Shown here: in pieces, positions 1 to 13,003 of the stretch
How the letters are laid out: every line of letters starts with the position of its first letter
Numbering within the stretch: position 1 is the stretch's first letter
Source: Prosapia bicincta
Taxonomy: Eukaryota > Arthropoda > Insecta > Hemiptera > Cercopidae
Direction of reading: 5' to 3'
NCBI GenBank assembly: GCA_036971475.1
Contig: JBAIZL010000001.1
Location: forward strand, 106,741,850 to 106,805,849
Length of the DNA: 64,000 nucleotides
Made by a program: the position numbers and the translations under genes
The notes under the pieces: generated by a model
Told to the model about the DNA's origin: nothing
The model's input: the letters and a program-made list of their open reading frames with translations, nothing else
The model's database searches: none

Positions 1-508
1 AACCTGTTAATCAGAAAATAAAAATGAATTATTTATGATAACTTTTTATATAGATCACTAATTTTGTATAGACTTTTTTAGTATAATACTGTACTCAAAA
101 TTTTAATTAAAAGTTGTAAAGTTTTTAAATTTAAATATTTCTGAAACATTTTTAAATCAATGTGTGTTAAAACTATTTTTTCAAATATTTGGTACATTTC
201 TTTACATTTTGAGAGATGTTTGACACTTAACACTATTTTTTATTTCTAGAGAAATATCTCTTACATTTAAATATTAAAGAAATAACATTATTTAACTCTT
301 GTTATCATATAAACCTACAACAGCATTGGCTTGAAAATGTTCAATCCATCTTATAGCTTGTTTTACAATACTTCTTAAAATTAACAAAATATCTCATAAT
401 TTTAAAAAAGTCAAATATTTTTTAATACATAATGATAAACAGTGTGATAGATTCTAACATTTAAAGCAAGATAGAAGGTTAAATTTTACTGAAGTATGTA
501 TTTATGTT
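1..508. other. AT-rich sequence, nothing recognised
   Basis: No coding region, RNA gene or named repeat could be supported. Any open frames are short and of low-complexity composition. Confidence 0.5.
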
Positions 509-682
509 ACAATAAAAATATTGAAAAGAACCCCAATACCACAAAAATAATCAAAAATACAAATAAGACAAGTTACTTAAGATTAAACCCTTCTTCTAAA
601 GGGTTTAATCTTAAGTAACTTGTCTTATTTGTATTTTTGATTATTTTTGTGGTATTGGGGTTCTTTTCAATATTTTTATTGT
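509..682. repeat. Fold-back (inverted repeat) of a Penelope-like element end
   Basis: A nearly perfect palindrome centred near 595: the left arm begins ACAATAAAAATATTGAAAAG and the right arm ends with its reverse complement. The bases just to the right (683-716) are the reverse complement of the sequence at 12287-12325 (CACAATATCAAGAGCACAG). That copy continues into a motif pairing GATGACAAAGTCATCATC, typical of PLE terminal regions. The fold-back is therefore probably two head-to-head PLE ends. The PLE assignment is inference. Confidence 0.7.
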
Positions 683-1028
683 AATATATTGTACCACTGT
701 GCTCTTGATATTGTGTATGTATTTATGTATCTAAAAAATTAATGAAACTGGAGCCAATATCGATATTTACTTTTTCCCTGTTTAATAGTTTTTTTAGAAA
801 TAAGTTTCAGGTTAAAGTGACCCATGACCAGTGGAAGTGTTTTAACAACAAATTTTTTGCAGCCTCTATCATTTTTTATGTCAAGAGGGAAATATTTATA
901 CAGCTGCATTATTATTGCTCGAGGAACCACTCAGTCCTGATCAAGTAAATATCTTCATATACTTGAATTGTCTATTACTAACGAGAATGTTAAATTCAGT
1001 ACTATTATTTTATATTATATATAAAATA

Positions 1029-1032
<4 letters not shown>

Positions 1033-1086
<54 letters not shown>
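1033..1086. repeat. (TA)n microsatellite
   Basis: Uninterrupted TA dinucleotides, lying about 45 bases left of the PLE fold-back that begins at 1132. Confidence 0.95.
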
Positions 1087-1087
<1 letters not shown>

Positions 1088-1131
1088 TTGATATTTTACG
1101 TTATCCATTGTTTTTCCGTTGCACTGACTTT

Positions 1132-2930
<1,799 letters not shown>

Positions 2931-3148
2931 ATAAGTGTGTAGGCTACACATACTGTAGTTAAACCTAAAAAGGACCACTTTAATTTAGGTTTCATATTAG
3001 CCATCACAAACATTTCTACTATAAGAATTGGTACAGGTGATGTATGAAAAGCATGGTTGAATATTGAAGGTATCTCTTCATCAAATATCTTGGGGTAAAT
3101 GAGTTCTCTGTTGTAAAAGTACAAAATCCAGAAAATCAAGCTGACAAA
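2931..3148 (-). CDS. AIG1/ADTRP-like membrane hydrolase, exon 3 (minus-strand gene)
   Basis: Internal exon of a FAR-17a/AIG1-type protein, a multi-pass membrane family whose human members AIG1 and ADTRP hydrolyse fatty-acid esters of hydroxy fatty acids. The minus strand reads TTCTTTTCAG just before 3148 and a GTAAGT donor just after 2931. The exon is 218 nt, entering in phase 0 and leaving after two bases of a codon. It encodes F-W-I-L-Y-F-Y-N-R-E-L-I-Y-P, then IPSIFNHAFHTSP. The second histidine of NHAFH aligns with the catalytic His of AIG1. Two hydrophobic segments are visible. The matching plus-strand exon at 52052-52293 has the same start and end phase, which supports both. Downstream exon(s) were not found, so the gene is partial in this window. 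Confidence 0.85.
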
Positions 3149-4096
3149 CTGAAAAGAATTCACTTTTAGAAAATTTAAAGATGGATATTTAATTTGCTTG
3201 ATAAGTAAACATTCTACATAAGAATGATTCTATTTACTGAATTGTGTGCTAGGCAAGTTTGAAGAAATTTAATAAGTGCATATATAAAGTCGTTTTATGA
3301 ACTTTATTCACTTAATTGCCACAAAAAAAAAGTTTAAAAATGCAACAGTCAATGTATATTATTTAAAAACATTAATTGTAAAAAAGTAAAAGACTAAGTT
3401 ATAAATTATTCTTTTTATTATTTGTAAACACTACATTTACTAAACACTTTTAAATATTTTAAACCAACATCTTTTGTAAATACAATTGCAAAATAGCATA
3501 CCCAGATACATCAAGTTCTTTTACTAAGTTCAAACATATACAAAGAAAGACATATAAAACTCCTCTTACATGTGTAAAGTAACTTGTAGTTTGTGACCCA
3601 GTTTCTACATAGGCTGAACAAGATCATTTCACAAATGACAGAAAGAACATATAAAACCACAAATCATAACACTCAACAACCTGATCACCTCATATCAGCA
3701 AACCATAACTCCATTTTTTAAACAAACTGAATAATAACAAGTTTTCATACAACGAAACATGACAAAATATACAACCAACTTAATTTATACCCACATATAT
3801 ACATACATACTCAATACCTAATTGTGATAGAATTCATATAAAATTGTTTAGCATATATTTACCTCTAAAACTCTTTAACAGCATTAAATATAGTTTCTTT
3901 ACCATCCCCCAATGGCAGCTCAAGTAGGTCTACCCAAATTTTATATTTATTTGTTATAATCCTTCAGATTTGTCAATAATTTAAAAAGCTAAATGAGATA
4001 TTTCTGAGATTTAAAAAATGGTCATAATTTTATAGCAAAATTTAAAATATACCAAGCAACAATAAAATAGCAAATAATCGCTCTTTTGTAAAGCTT

Positions 4097-4179
<83 letters not shown>

Positions 4180-4900
4180 CCCTGAAAGTAAAAATGCTCT
4201 CAAACACAAAACTTAAATTTTAAACAATTTCAGAGGTAGGGCGTTTGGCCCCTCCCTCCCGGTTAGTCACGACTCCCCTAAACTATAGGCAAGTGTGTAT
4301 AGATGAGTAAAATGCAAAGTAAAATCAAAATATATATTGAACGCCGAGCTAGCACATCGTACTTAAAAATCTTTTGTTTTTCAAAAATCAATCATTTTCA
4401 AGTATTTTTACAGTGTGTAACCAATAATATTTTATAGTGCTGTAGTGAAAACCTTTTACTAAATGGGTTAAGAAACACAAAACCAAATTAATACTGCCGA
4501 AATAATTAAATTTCTGGTAGCCCAAACAACTTGAAAATCGGTAAATTCTGAATACTAGCACCTTAAAAGAAGATGTGGCTCAGCATGCTGTGTTGTGTGT
4601 TAATATCACAATCCATTTTTGTTTTTTTACTCTACACTCCATTTAATTGTAATCTAATTATCATACGTGTATTTTAAAGATATAAGGAAAACATCATAGG
4701 TTTGTTATTTTATATTTTTAATAACACGTTTAGTTGAAAGAAAAAAACAAAATTGCAGCCAAATGATTTTAACAAATAAAATAAATTTTTGACTTTAGAA
4801 AAACGTCTTTTACTTACTATTTCTGAGTGGTGAAATAGAAGTTGCACTTGCTGCCAAATTTTGAGATCGAAGTTCTTTGAGATATTATGAAACAATCTCG
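3149..4900 (-). other. Intron 2 of the minus-strand AIG1-like gene, first part
   Basis: AT-rich. The only clear features are a (CA)n/(TA)n tract at 4098-4176 and a GC-rich patch near 4230-4290 of unknown origin. No gene recognised. Confidence 0.5.
4098..4176. repeat. (AC)n followed by (AT)n microsatellite
   Basis: About 35 bases of CA dinucleotides grade directly into about 43 bases of TA dinucleotides. Confidence 0.95.
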
Positions 4901-5213
4901 TTTCTTAGCGCCAATGACTTTTTGACTGCTTGAGCCACTAGCTTAACATAGCGTTCCACAGTTTTCCAAAGTTCGATTCCTTAGGACTTTCACCAGCAGT
5001 GATTTTAGCCCGAACTTCATCACCAGAAACTCTCCGTAATAATGGCGGTGGTGTAATTTCAGTAGGGTTCTAACAGTTGCCTGACTTTATCGCACTACTT
5101 ATGTCTAGGAGGCACAGTACTGTTGATCTTTGCTCAAAATAGTGCGATTATATTTAATCTTCGGAAAACTCTAATATAATTCTTGAATTTTGTAGTCCAT
5201 TACGTTCGGTGAA

Positions 5214-5970
5214 TCTTATTAATCACTTAAACAATAGTTTATGACTATCCGAACTTTATATTTAATAAATGTGTTATAACTTACTGAGACAGAACGTTTT
5301 CGATCGCTATGTGCCGATCTTCATCAGTGTCCTGCTTGGAGATGTTGGGTCAAGCGGTGACGGTTTTAAAGGTAGGTTTTCGATAGTATCAAAGAGTATC
5401 TGTGATTTGTATTGTGTTTGTTTGTTTAATATGTTTGTATTTTGTGTTTTTGTGTGTCTGTAAATTTCATATTGTTCTAGTGCGTTGAGATGTGGCTCTT
5501 TTTTGTTAATGTGTAAGATTTCTAAATTATGATAAATGTCTGTGTATTTGTGTCCTGTTTCTTTTAAGTGATTGTAAAATGTTGAGTTGGTGTTATGCTT
5601 GTGTTCTTCGACTCTTTGTTTAAAGCTGCGACCTGTTTGTCCAATGTAGAATTTGTTACATTCGTCACAGTTTAGTTTGTATATGCCTGGTGCTTGTAAT
5701 TTATCTTTGTTGTTGGTGTTGTGTTGTATTTTGTATTGTAATTTGTTATTGGTTTTGTATGCTATTTTGTAACCTATTTTTTGAAATTTGCAGGCTATTT
5801 TGTTTTGTTTATGAATGGTAAAACCGTCACCGCTTGACCCAACATCTCCAAGCAGGACACTGATGAAGATCGGCACATAGCGATCGAAAACGTTCTGTCT
5901 CAGTAAGTTTTAACACATTTACTAAATATAAAGTTCGGATAGTCATAAACTATTGTTTAAGTGATTAATC
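5214..5970 (-). mobile_element. Penelope-like element with GIY-YIG domain between inverted arms
   Basis: Left arm ~5214-5370 and right arm ~5818-5970 are reverse complements and carry the PLE-style motif CGATCGAAAACGTTCTGTCT. Between them the minus strand is open for about 190 codons. It encodes a GIY-YIG endonuclease domain, the C-terminal domain of PLE polyproteins that nicks target DNA: GIYKLNCDECNKFYIGQTGR, then R-V-E-E-H and a downstream L-E-Q-Y-E-I-Y-like tail. No reverse transcriptase domain is present, so the copy is 5'-truncated. Pieces of the same family recur at 31060-31170 and 48370-49025. Confidence 0.85.
5307..5876 (-). pseudogene. GIY-YIG endonuclease fragment of a Penelope-like retroelement
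   Basis: 189-codon open frame. The GIY-YIG motif is readable as G-I-Y-K-L ... F-Y-I-G-Q-T with the conserved Cys pair C-D-E-C between them, and the catalytic Arg and Glu region R-V-E-E-H follows. The first and last ~15 codons are the inverted terminal arms read through, so the natural start is upstream and lost. It is open but cannot be autonomous because the reverse transcriptase is missing. Confidence 0.85.
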
Positions 5971-5977
5971 AAATATA

Positions 5978-6510
5978 ATGTCCCCTTCAAAACATTCAAA
6001 TCAACTAAAAAAACCTACACAGCACAAAAATAGTCAAGAACAAACAAAACCTAACAGGAGAACACAAAGTCCACATGTAATAAATTCCCAAGTATTAACA
6101 TAGAACCAACAGGAAGAAACTTCACCCCAAGATACAAAAAGATGTCAAAACAAACAACCCAATTCATATCTCACTATTCGCATATAACACACACTAAACA
6201 CATACACCCAACACTGCTACAAAACTATGGATTCTACATTTCATAAATAAACTCAACAAAACATTTTGAGACATACAAACACTATAAAAACCAACCACAC
6301 ATACACATACAAAAGATAAAACACACCAAATTCAAATATTTTGTCGTATTACATTATAAGAAAAAAACTTATACTAAGAATATTAATAGGCTAACACCAC
6401 AGATTCACAATAACATAACATAACTAAGCAGGCCGTCTTGTCCAAGACTAATAGCATTGAACAACTCACTGACCAAGTGTGAAATGCATCTGCTGAGAAA
6501 TTTCAGAATG
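5978..6510 (+). pseudogene. Decayed Penelope-like element tail (second family)
   Basis: Plus-strand frames around 6090-6180 contain a damaged GIY-YIG stretch (E-P-T-G-R-N-F-T-P-R-Y-K-K, which resembles G-Q-T-G-R-N-F-x-x-R-Y-K-E). The 3' part (CTAAGCAGGCCGTCTTGTCC to about 6510) resembles 54600-54720, including the shared AACGCATCTGCT-like motif. Stops and frameshifts throughout. Confidence 0.5.
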
Positions 6511-6607
6511 TATTGGTGTTTCCAAGATAAATGTATAAATAAATCCTAATATTAATGATAATTAAATAAATTATTGATTTTAAAAAACAATGCAACTTTA
6601 TACTAAC

Positions 6608-6745
6608 AAGTGTCAGTGGAAACACCAAAGAAAAATATAAATAACTGCATAACTTCTTCAACCAATATTTCCTCTTCAATGTTACATACTTTCCTGGTGC
6701 ATAGTTGTAAATAACAGTGAGAAAACAGTAGCATTGATGTAGTAC
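6608..6745 (-). CDS. AIG1/ADTRP-like membrane hydrolase, exon 2 (minus-strand gene)
   Basis: The minus strand reads a pyrimidine-rich acceptor (TCTGTCTGTTGTAG) ending just before 6745, then 46 codons in phase 0, then a GTTAGT donor. The product starts V-L-H-Q-C-Y-C-F-L and ends Y-L-Y-F-S-L-V-F-P-L-T-L. Joined to exon 3 it gives P-L-T-L/F-V-S-L-I-F-W, the second and third membrane segments expected for the family. The plus-strand exon at 44629-44751 has the same start (V-L-L-Q), the same ending and phase 0 at both ends. The donor is GTTAGT rather than GTRAGT, slightly weak. A different reading frame also spans this exon and is a shadow. Confidence 0.78.
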
Positions 6746-9700
6746 CTACAACAGACAGAAAATAGGCTATATGTTGTACTGCTTCACTCATTATGCATAC
6801 ACAGTTTTAAAGATAACAACAGAAAAATGATTATTCCCATTGCAAAGGAATAGGCAATGATACATTCCTTGTTGTTATAAATCGTAAGAATGAAATATAC
6901 AAAATGAAGAACAAACACTCCCATTTACTATTTCATAACCCATTCAAGGAAAACCCAAATCTAGAGACATAAATCAGGTAAAGATTTTTCTTTTTTTTGA
7001 AACGTAGAAGACTGATTCTTTCTTCTTCAAAAAATGTAAAATAGTTTTTTTATATAACTCAAAATTGGATTTTTGTATATATACTTGAATCCTGACGCTA
7101 CAGTGGAGTCAAACATACTTGAAGTTGGATTGCATATTCAGCCCATGATATAGTTTTTCAATTCCTTCTACTAGTTTACACTCTCCTTATATATATCTTG
7201 TTCAAATTTTCAATCATCAGTACAATGCTTTTTGTTCATTTGAGTTCAAATAGATTTTTTAAACTTGTAGTAGATGACACTTGGTATTAGTACAGCTTTT
7301 CAAGTAATAATTCATTGATTAAATTTATTAATTAAATTTAATAATGAATTAATTTTAGTTTTATATGGGATAAAAACTTTTCACAAAAGGGGAAAGGTAT
7401 ACAATACAGTATTTCCTCTCATTCAGCTTAAAATAAGTGACAACATATGATTTCATAAATCAGCTACTTTTATGTTATGATTATGGTTTCAAAAAAAAGA
7501 AGCCGTATATTTCATTTAGATAAAAGCTGCATGTGTTATGTGGTAGAACAGCTGATTTAACACATCGGCTGTGTTACTTTATTTATATTAATTGTAATTA
7601 TTTAATAAAAAGTAACTAAAATAAAATTTTTCATTGTTGACCTAAATAGGAATTAACTTTAATTTTTTTTGTTTATATTACTTGTTTGTGAATAAGATGC
7701 ATAGCCCAACCATAACCAAGATATCGTACAACAAATCCAGGGAATAAGGTAAAACATTATAAGCAATTAAATAATTCTATAAAATGCATTATGTATTTAT
7801 GCCTACAAGTACAACACAGCCTATTATTTACAAATATTAGCAATAAAATAGGTAACAACTTTATATTTATATTTTCAAATGGTAATAATAAAACAATTTT
7901 AAAATTTATGTTTTTATGACAATTTTAAAAACATGCTAAAAAGTCCTAGCTTTTGAGAATACTTCGGGCAAAGAGTAGTGAAGCTTTTCTTGATTTATTC
8001 CTCATCAAACTCGGTACTGTCTTTCCTTCCTTTCTTTACGTTTATGGATTGTGATCTGCCTCTCCAAGTTTTGCCGGAAATGGGTAAGAAACATGCCATC
8101 ATTTTGATAACAAGGAACCATACAAACCTAAAAGTTTCTGTGTCAGAGTATATTATGAGAGGCTTTTATCTAAATGATTAATTGTAGGTTTAAAACAGGG
8201 GTACAGAAAATAAAATCTCATTTTTCGAAGTGAATAATTCGAAACAAAAATAAAACTGATAGTGTTTCTTCAATTTGTCTTACCATCTTGAGTGGTTAAA
8301 GTGAAAAAACGGTGGTTTTTTATTTATTTTTTTGTTTTATATTTGCAAAATGGAAAATCCCGATAACCCCTATTTTGAAAACCTTTTTGTAGGGATATTA
8401 CATGCTTCCATTTCATGAGATTTAAACTATATTCAATGGAAAATTATTGTGAAGCTTTATAATTACATAAGAGCAACCTACAACATGTTTCAGCGACTTA
8501 AAACATTTCGCACTGACAAACATAACAACAAAGTCCAATAAATCAACCAAACCCTATAGAAAGTTTTCTGAAGAAACTTGTCAACATTTTAGAAATATAG
8601 ATGGCAGTGAGATGATCAGAGATATCACGTTAATGTTGTACTGAAACTACAACCTAGCGAAAATAAATAACGGACAATAAAACAATCCAAACATTTTCAG
8701 AAGGCCTAATCCTTCTTGTTCCCAAAACCGACGTTGGGAAAAAGGTTAGAAACAATGACCTCATTTCCATCAATACCCGTTTATAATATAAACAGAAGGA
8801 TGAGTATCCACATTTAATGAAGAAAAAAGAAAATTCATCTACAAATATGTTAACTGTGACGCCACACTTTGTCTGCAAAAGGCTTCTAAAGAAAACTATA
8901 CATTTCTGTAGACAGCACTATCCCTGCTCTCCTCTTTTTATGTTTAATAAATCTTAATGTAACTATATATCTTCATCAAGTTAATTTTATTATTATTTAT
9001 TGTATTGCATTTATTTTTAAAATGATAGTAATTTCCTTTTTCTTCTAGCTAGACTTACAGTATTCGGTATAAGTGTAAAATAATTCCCTCAGAGGCTTAG
9101 AAAGGGACTTTGGAGTTAAACCGAAGATATAACTTTATGAAGTTCCGTTTTAACCTTTTATTGACTGAAAAAAAATAACTGTCATGTCATTTTTTGCCTA
9201 ATTGTAAGTGTTATAAGTTTCAAATTGTTATAAGTTACCTTCAAGTCACCCCGATATGTCATTGACATAACCAATCCCTCCCCAAAACAGAAAAGTTTCT
9301 GGTTACGCTAGCTACGCTACAGAATCATTCCTCTTACTATAAAGATGTAAATATAATTTTTCTACCTAAGGATGTCTGGGTTATACTTTATTTACTCATT
9401 TTTACAATGTAAATTCAAAACAAAATATGTTTTAAACAATTTTTAAGATGTTCAACTTATTCTTGCTTTCGGGTAAGCCAGCTCTTGCCCCCTATAGCGT
9501 AGGGAGGGATGAAACTAACTGACATTTACTACGTATTAAATTGTAATCTTATTTTTTAATACAGAAAAAAAATATTAATGCAGGAAATGTTATTACAGAA
9601 TTATTAATACAAAATTAATATTCGCTATTCACGGTTGGCAAAATTACAACATGTAGGCCTATCGTATTTTATAACAAAGACAAGAAAGACAGAATAAATA

Positions 9701-10655
9701 ATGAACAGTTTGTAGGATAATTTGTTCTAATTATATTTATTTTGTACAGTACTGTAGTTACTTGACAAGAAATCTGATTATTCTCAAAATATCCGCCATG
9801 TTTGGATGCTACACTACTAGGCTTACTACGCTAAAATTAGTTATTTAAAAATTTAGTGGATAGAGTTTAATATGCGTGAGCGCCCATATTTAATAAAGTT
9901 TTAGTGTTTTCGGATTGATGGGAAACGTAATTAACGATAAAAATGTGTGTAATTGTGTAGTACGTAAATATACCAAACTGTATTGTGAGTGAAGAGTATA
10001 GCTGTAATTAATATTAACATTTTTGATGTGGAACATAGCCCTTCCCCTTTCCATATACAATTGATTTCCGTATTGACGGTAAGTTCCGTGAATAACGATG
10101 GATCACTGTACCATATTTGTAAGGAGTAGTTAATTGTTTTTTTTTTAAACATCGAATATACCATAAGAGATTGTATAAGTCTTTTTGTTTCCACGCTATA
10201 GGTTTACTAATGGTAACTACTAAGAAAATAAATTCACCATTTGATCCTCTTTTTTTAAGTCGGTTAAAAACCAACATCTACCTACAATGTTTGCCTAGCC
10301 TGTGTTATCATGCCTTTAGATATCATAACTTTACTATATAGGTTTAACTCCACTATGGGGCCGAACGCATTGAGTGGGTTTAAATACTGTGTATCATTCA
10401 TTGCATCATATTCCCAACAACTTACTGATTGTCTTTCCGATGTACCAGAATTTATTACACTTCTCCTTCTAATATCTTATAAAGTGATATGTGGACATAA
10501 ATAATTCAAAATACGAGTATAACATTTTTTACCTACATTAATCCTTTTTATGTTATTAATGGATACAAGAGATTTCCAAAGTGTGTTAAGATCGGCATAA
10601 ATTAGAAAAAATGTTAAAACATAAATTGAAAACAAGGTAACTATGTTGTACTTAC
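6746..10655 (-). other. Intron 1 of the minus-strand AIG1-like gene
   Basis: 3.9 kb, AT-rich. It contains a dispersed repeat (7160-7690). The rest, including short frames at 8654-8878 and 9931-10277, is not recognised as coding. Confidence 0.55.
7160..7690 (+). repeat. Dispersed repeat, copy 1
   Basis: Head resembles TTCTACTAGTTTACACTCTC. The tail (7580-7665) carries the pattern TTGTAATTATTTAATAAAAA followed by a TTGTTGACCTAA(A/G)TAGGAATTAA-type end. The same head and/or tail is found at 31430-31960, 33480-34090, 40690-41540, 41720-41800, 46800-47260 and 48255-49430. No coding capacity was seen. Class unknown; a non-autonomous Helitron-type element is possible. Confidence 0.6.
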
Positions 10656-10844
10656 ATGTGCCCAAACACTGATGAACTTCCAACATCCCTTCACATTTTC
10701 TTCAACAAATGACTCATTGTTCTTTTTAGCTAAGGTTAATACACCGTAGTAGAGGATGGCGGTATAATAAGGAAGCACTACACTGTAATACGCTTCCAGC
10801 AGCATTGTACGGATTGGAAAAACTATGCAAAGAGTAAAAGACAT
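10656..10844 (-). CDS. AIG1/ADTRP-like membrane hydrolase, first coding exon (minus-strand gene)
   Basis: 63 codons from ATG at 10844 to a strong GTAAGT donor, ending in phase 0. It encodes an N-terminal hydrophobic segment, a short polar loop (K-K-N-N-E-S-F-V-E-E-N-V-K) and then C-W-K-F-I-S-V-W-A-H. The W-K-F-x-S position (Ser59) aligns with the W-K-F-L-T stretch that holds the catalytic threonine of human AIG1; here it is serine. The two plus-strand first exons have the same layout. Spliced with exons 2 and 3 it gives 181 residues, against about 230-245 for complete family members. I chose this start because it is the first in-frame ATG and the upstream sequence has stops. Confidence 0.72.
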
Positions 10845-11428
10845 TTTAATTTATATTCAATTACAGTCAAACTTGGATATAAAGTCCTCTGATGTAACGT
10901 CATCTCGGCAGTAACATCAATTCTTTGGTAGTTCTGTCTTATCATTAAGCAATCTTTTATGAAGAACTCTAATTTTGAGTCAAGAAAACTAACTTAACCT
11001 CTGTTAACACTGACTAATCAACTGCCTCATAGTTCTGATGCAAGGGACGCTTGACGCACATCCCGAGGGTCGCAGTTAGTTTCAACGGACTTGCTAATTT
11101 TGTTTTCCATGCCTATTTCAGTTTTGAGTAGGCCGTAGAAGAAGAAGTGCATTTCCCTATCAGCATAGCCTCACTAACCAGCTATTTGTATGGTAATACC
11201 CTTCCTTATCGCTTAGCATAATCCTATCCCCCAGGTTTTCTCGATGATCTATAGCGGGGTTTTCCTGCCAAGGTATATTTTATGTTAGGAAAGTTAGAAG
11301 AGGGCATTCAAATGTGTAACAGACCAAATGTAATTAGTCTTCTAGTAATTTCCTCTAAAGAAGATTGATTTGCAATTGCAATGTACATCGGGATGTAAAT
11401 GAAAAGTTAATGTGGTTAAGAGGTTTAT
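10845..11428. other. 5' flank of the minus-strand gene; nothing else recognised
   Basis: Probable promoter and 5' UTR of the minus-strand AIG1-like gene. I see no convincing TATA box. The GC content is higher near 11020-11270 but no frame is recognisable. Confidence 0.4.
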
Positions 11429-11429
11429 T

Positions 11430-11509
<80 letters not shown>
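11430..11509. repeat. (CT)n followed by (TA)n microsatellite
   Basis: About 23 bases of CT then about 57 bases of TA. The Arg-Glu and Tyr-Ile ORFs over it are artefacts. Confidence 0.95.
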
Positions 11510-11512
<3 letters not shown>

Positions 11513-12165
11513 GAATGTTTGTATGTATGCACTTTTTGCATTATTAAACCATTGAACGGAAGTTAATGAAATTTGGAGGGATTGTTTAACATATTCCCAC
11601 CAGGTTAGTTCATATGAAGTTTGTTGTAGATTCATCCACAGGGCTCCGCCACAGAGACTTAGTATGGTTCGAAAACCGATGTATGTGTATATGTATGTAT
11701 CTTATGAACGCTTAAACCGCTAAACAGAAGCTATCGAAATTCAGAGGAATATTTTAAAATATTTCCAGGATGGTTCGTATGAAGTTTGGTGTAGATCCAT
11801 CCACAGGACTCCACATCAGAGACGTAGGATGGATCAAAAACCGACGTATGTATGAATGTAAGTATGTATTTTATGGACGCCTAAATCACTATATAGAAGT
11901 TAATATATTTTAGACGGATTGTTTAACATAATTCCAGGATTCTTCGTGTGAAGTTTGGTGCAGATCCACCCACAAAACTCCGTCAAAGAGGCTTAGGATA
12001 ATTCAAAAACCTGTGTAGATAAGTTGTATCGTATGGACGCCTAAACAGCTGAACAGAAGTTAATAAAATTCGGAGGAATTGTTTAATATACTCCCAGAAT
12101 AGTTCGTGTGAAGTTTGGTGGAGATCCATCCCAGGTCTTTGCCCAGAGGCTTAGGATGTTTCATT
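11510..12165 (+). repeat. Four tandem ~165-bp repeats
   Basis: Four diverged copies share the anchor GAAGTTAATGAAAT (anchor positions 11559, 11727, 11896, 12056; spacings 168, 169 and 160). The copies also share GAAGTTTGGTGTAGATCCAT and AGGCTTAGGATG-like segments. No frame is maintained across copies. They lie upstream of a Helitron helicase remnant and may be the internal repeat of the same element, which is inference. Confidence 0.85.
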
Positions 12166-12239
12166 GTACAGCCTCCATAAGTCTAATGTTAATTTTTGTA
12201 TCCATACTAACGTTACTTAATTAATTTAAAATTATTAAA

Positions 12240-12243
<4 letters not shown>

Positions 12244-12286
<43 letters not shown>
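12244..12286. repeat. (TA)n microsatellite
   Basis: TA array ending exactly where the PLE terminal sequence CACAATATCAAGAG begins. Confidence 0.95.
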
Positions 12287-12290
<4 letters not shown>

Positions 12291-12475
12291 ATATCAAGAG
12301 CACAGTGGTACAGTATATTACAAAAATATAGGTGAAAAAACCCCAAAAGCACAAAAATTAATCAAACAATAACTAAAATAAGTTACCTAAGATTAAATCC
12401 TTATGTACATTTCGATGACAAAGTCATCATCTTCAGAGGTTCCTATTACAAAAGTACAATCTAGAATACAAAAAA
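12287..12475. mobile_element. Penelope-like element terminal fragment
   Basis: Matches the reverse complement of 590-716 and extends further, through GATGACAAAGTCATCATCTT, a palindrome of the kind found in PLE pseudo-LTRs. It abuts (TA)n on its left. Confidence 0.6.
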
Positions 12476-12679
12476 ATTAACAAACTAGACTGACCTTATC
12501 CGTTACTAAACCACTTATCCGATCACCATGAATTTTCGGAAATTGTTTAGTACATTTCTAGGAAGGTTTCTGGCATAGTAAGTCTCAAGGAGGTAACCAG
12601 GAGGGCACGTGACCCCTCCCCCAAACCAATTAATTTTTGCGGAAATACATTAACCTATAAAACGACGCTTTCTATGAAT

Positions 12680-12853
12680 ACTGGTGATTTCATCCGATTT
12701 CAAACGCTACAATTTCCTTTGCATCTTGCATTCGCAATAACTATAAACAAGGCACAAGGACAATCATTGTCCATTGCTGGATTAAATTTGGAACATTCTT
12801 GCTTTTCTCACGGACACATAAAAATTTGTATGTTTGTACGCCTAACGAAATGA
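12680..12853 (+). pseudogene. Helitron helicase C-terminal fragment
   Basis: An open stretch reads F-Q-T-L-Q-F-P-L-H-L-A-F-A-I-T-I-N-K-A-Q-G-Q-S-L and later C-F-S-H-G-H. These match the late PIF1-type helicase motifs of Helitron Rep/Hel proteins (F-A-M-T-I-N-K-A-Q-G-Q and a C-F-S-H-G-Q-L-Y type motif). The usual C-S-R-V that should follow is lost (I-C-M-F-V-R), and a stop follows at 12851-12853. The upstream frame is broken at about 12660. Only the tail of a dead autonomous Helitron remains. Confidence 0.8.
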
Positions 12854-12981
12854 CGAAAACATTGTCTATCCTCTAGCATTACAATAAGTGAAATAAAATT
12901 ATTTATATGTTTGATTTGGTTTTCTAATTGGAAAATTAATTAATAGTTTTCCATTATAAAATTAAGTTTTCGGGTGCAACA

Positions 12982-13003
12982 ACTAGCGCCGAGTAACGCT
13001 AGT
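12982..13003 (+). repeat. Helitron 3' terminal hairpin and CTAG end
   Basis: ACTAGCG ... CGCTAGT forms a 7-bp stem with an 8-base loop. The CTAG end at 12999-13002 followed by T, 146 bases after the helicase stop, fits a Helitron 3' terminus. Confidence 0.6.

Noticed and set aside
10477..10686. Hydrophobic minus-strand ORF overlapping the donor of the AIG1-like exon 1
   Set aside because: Considered as exon 2 or a frameshifted continuation. It has no acceptor far enough from the donor, and a better exon 2 with matching phase exists at 6608-6745.
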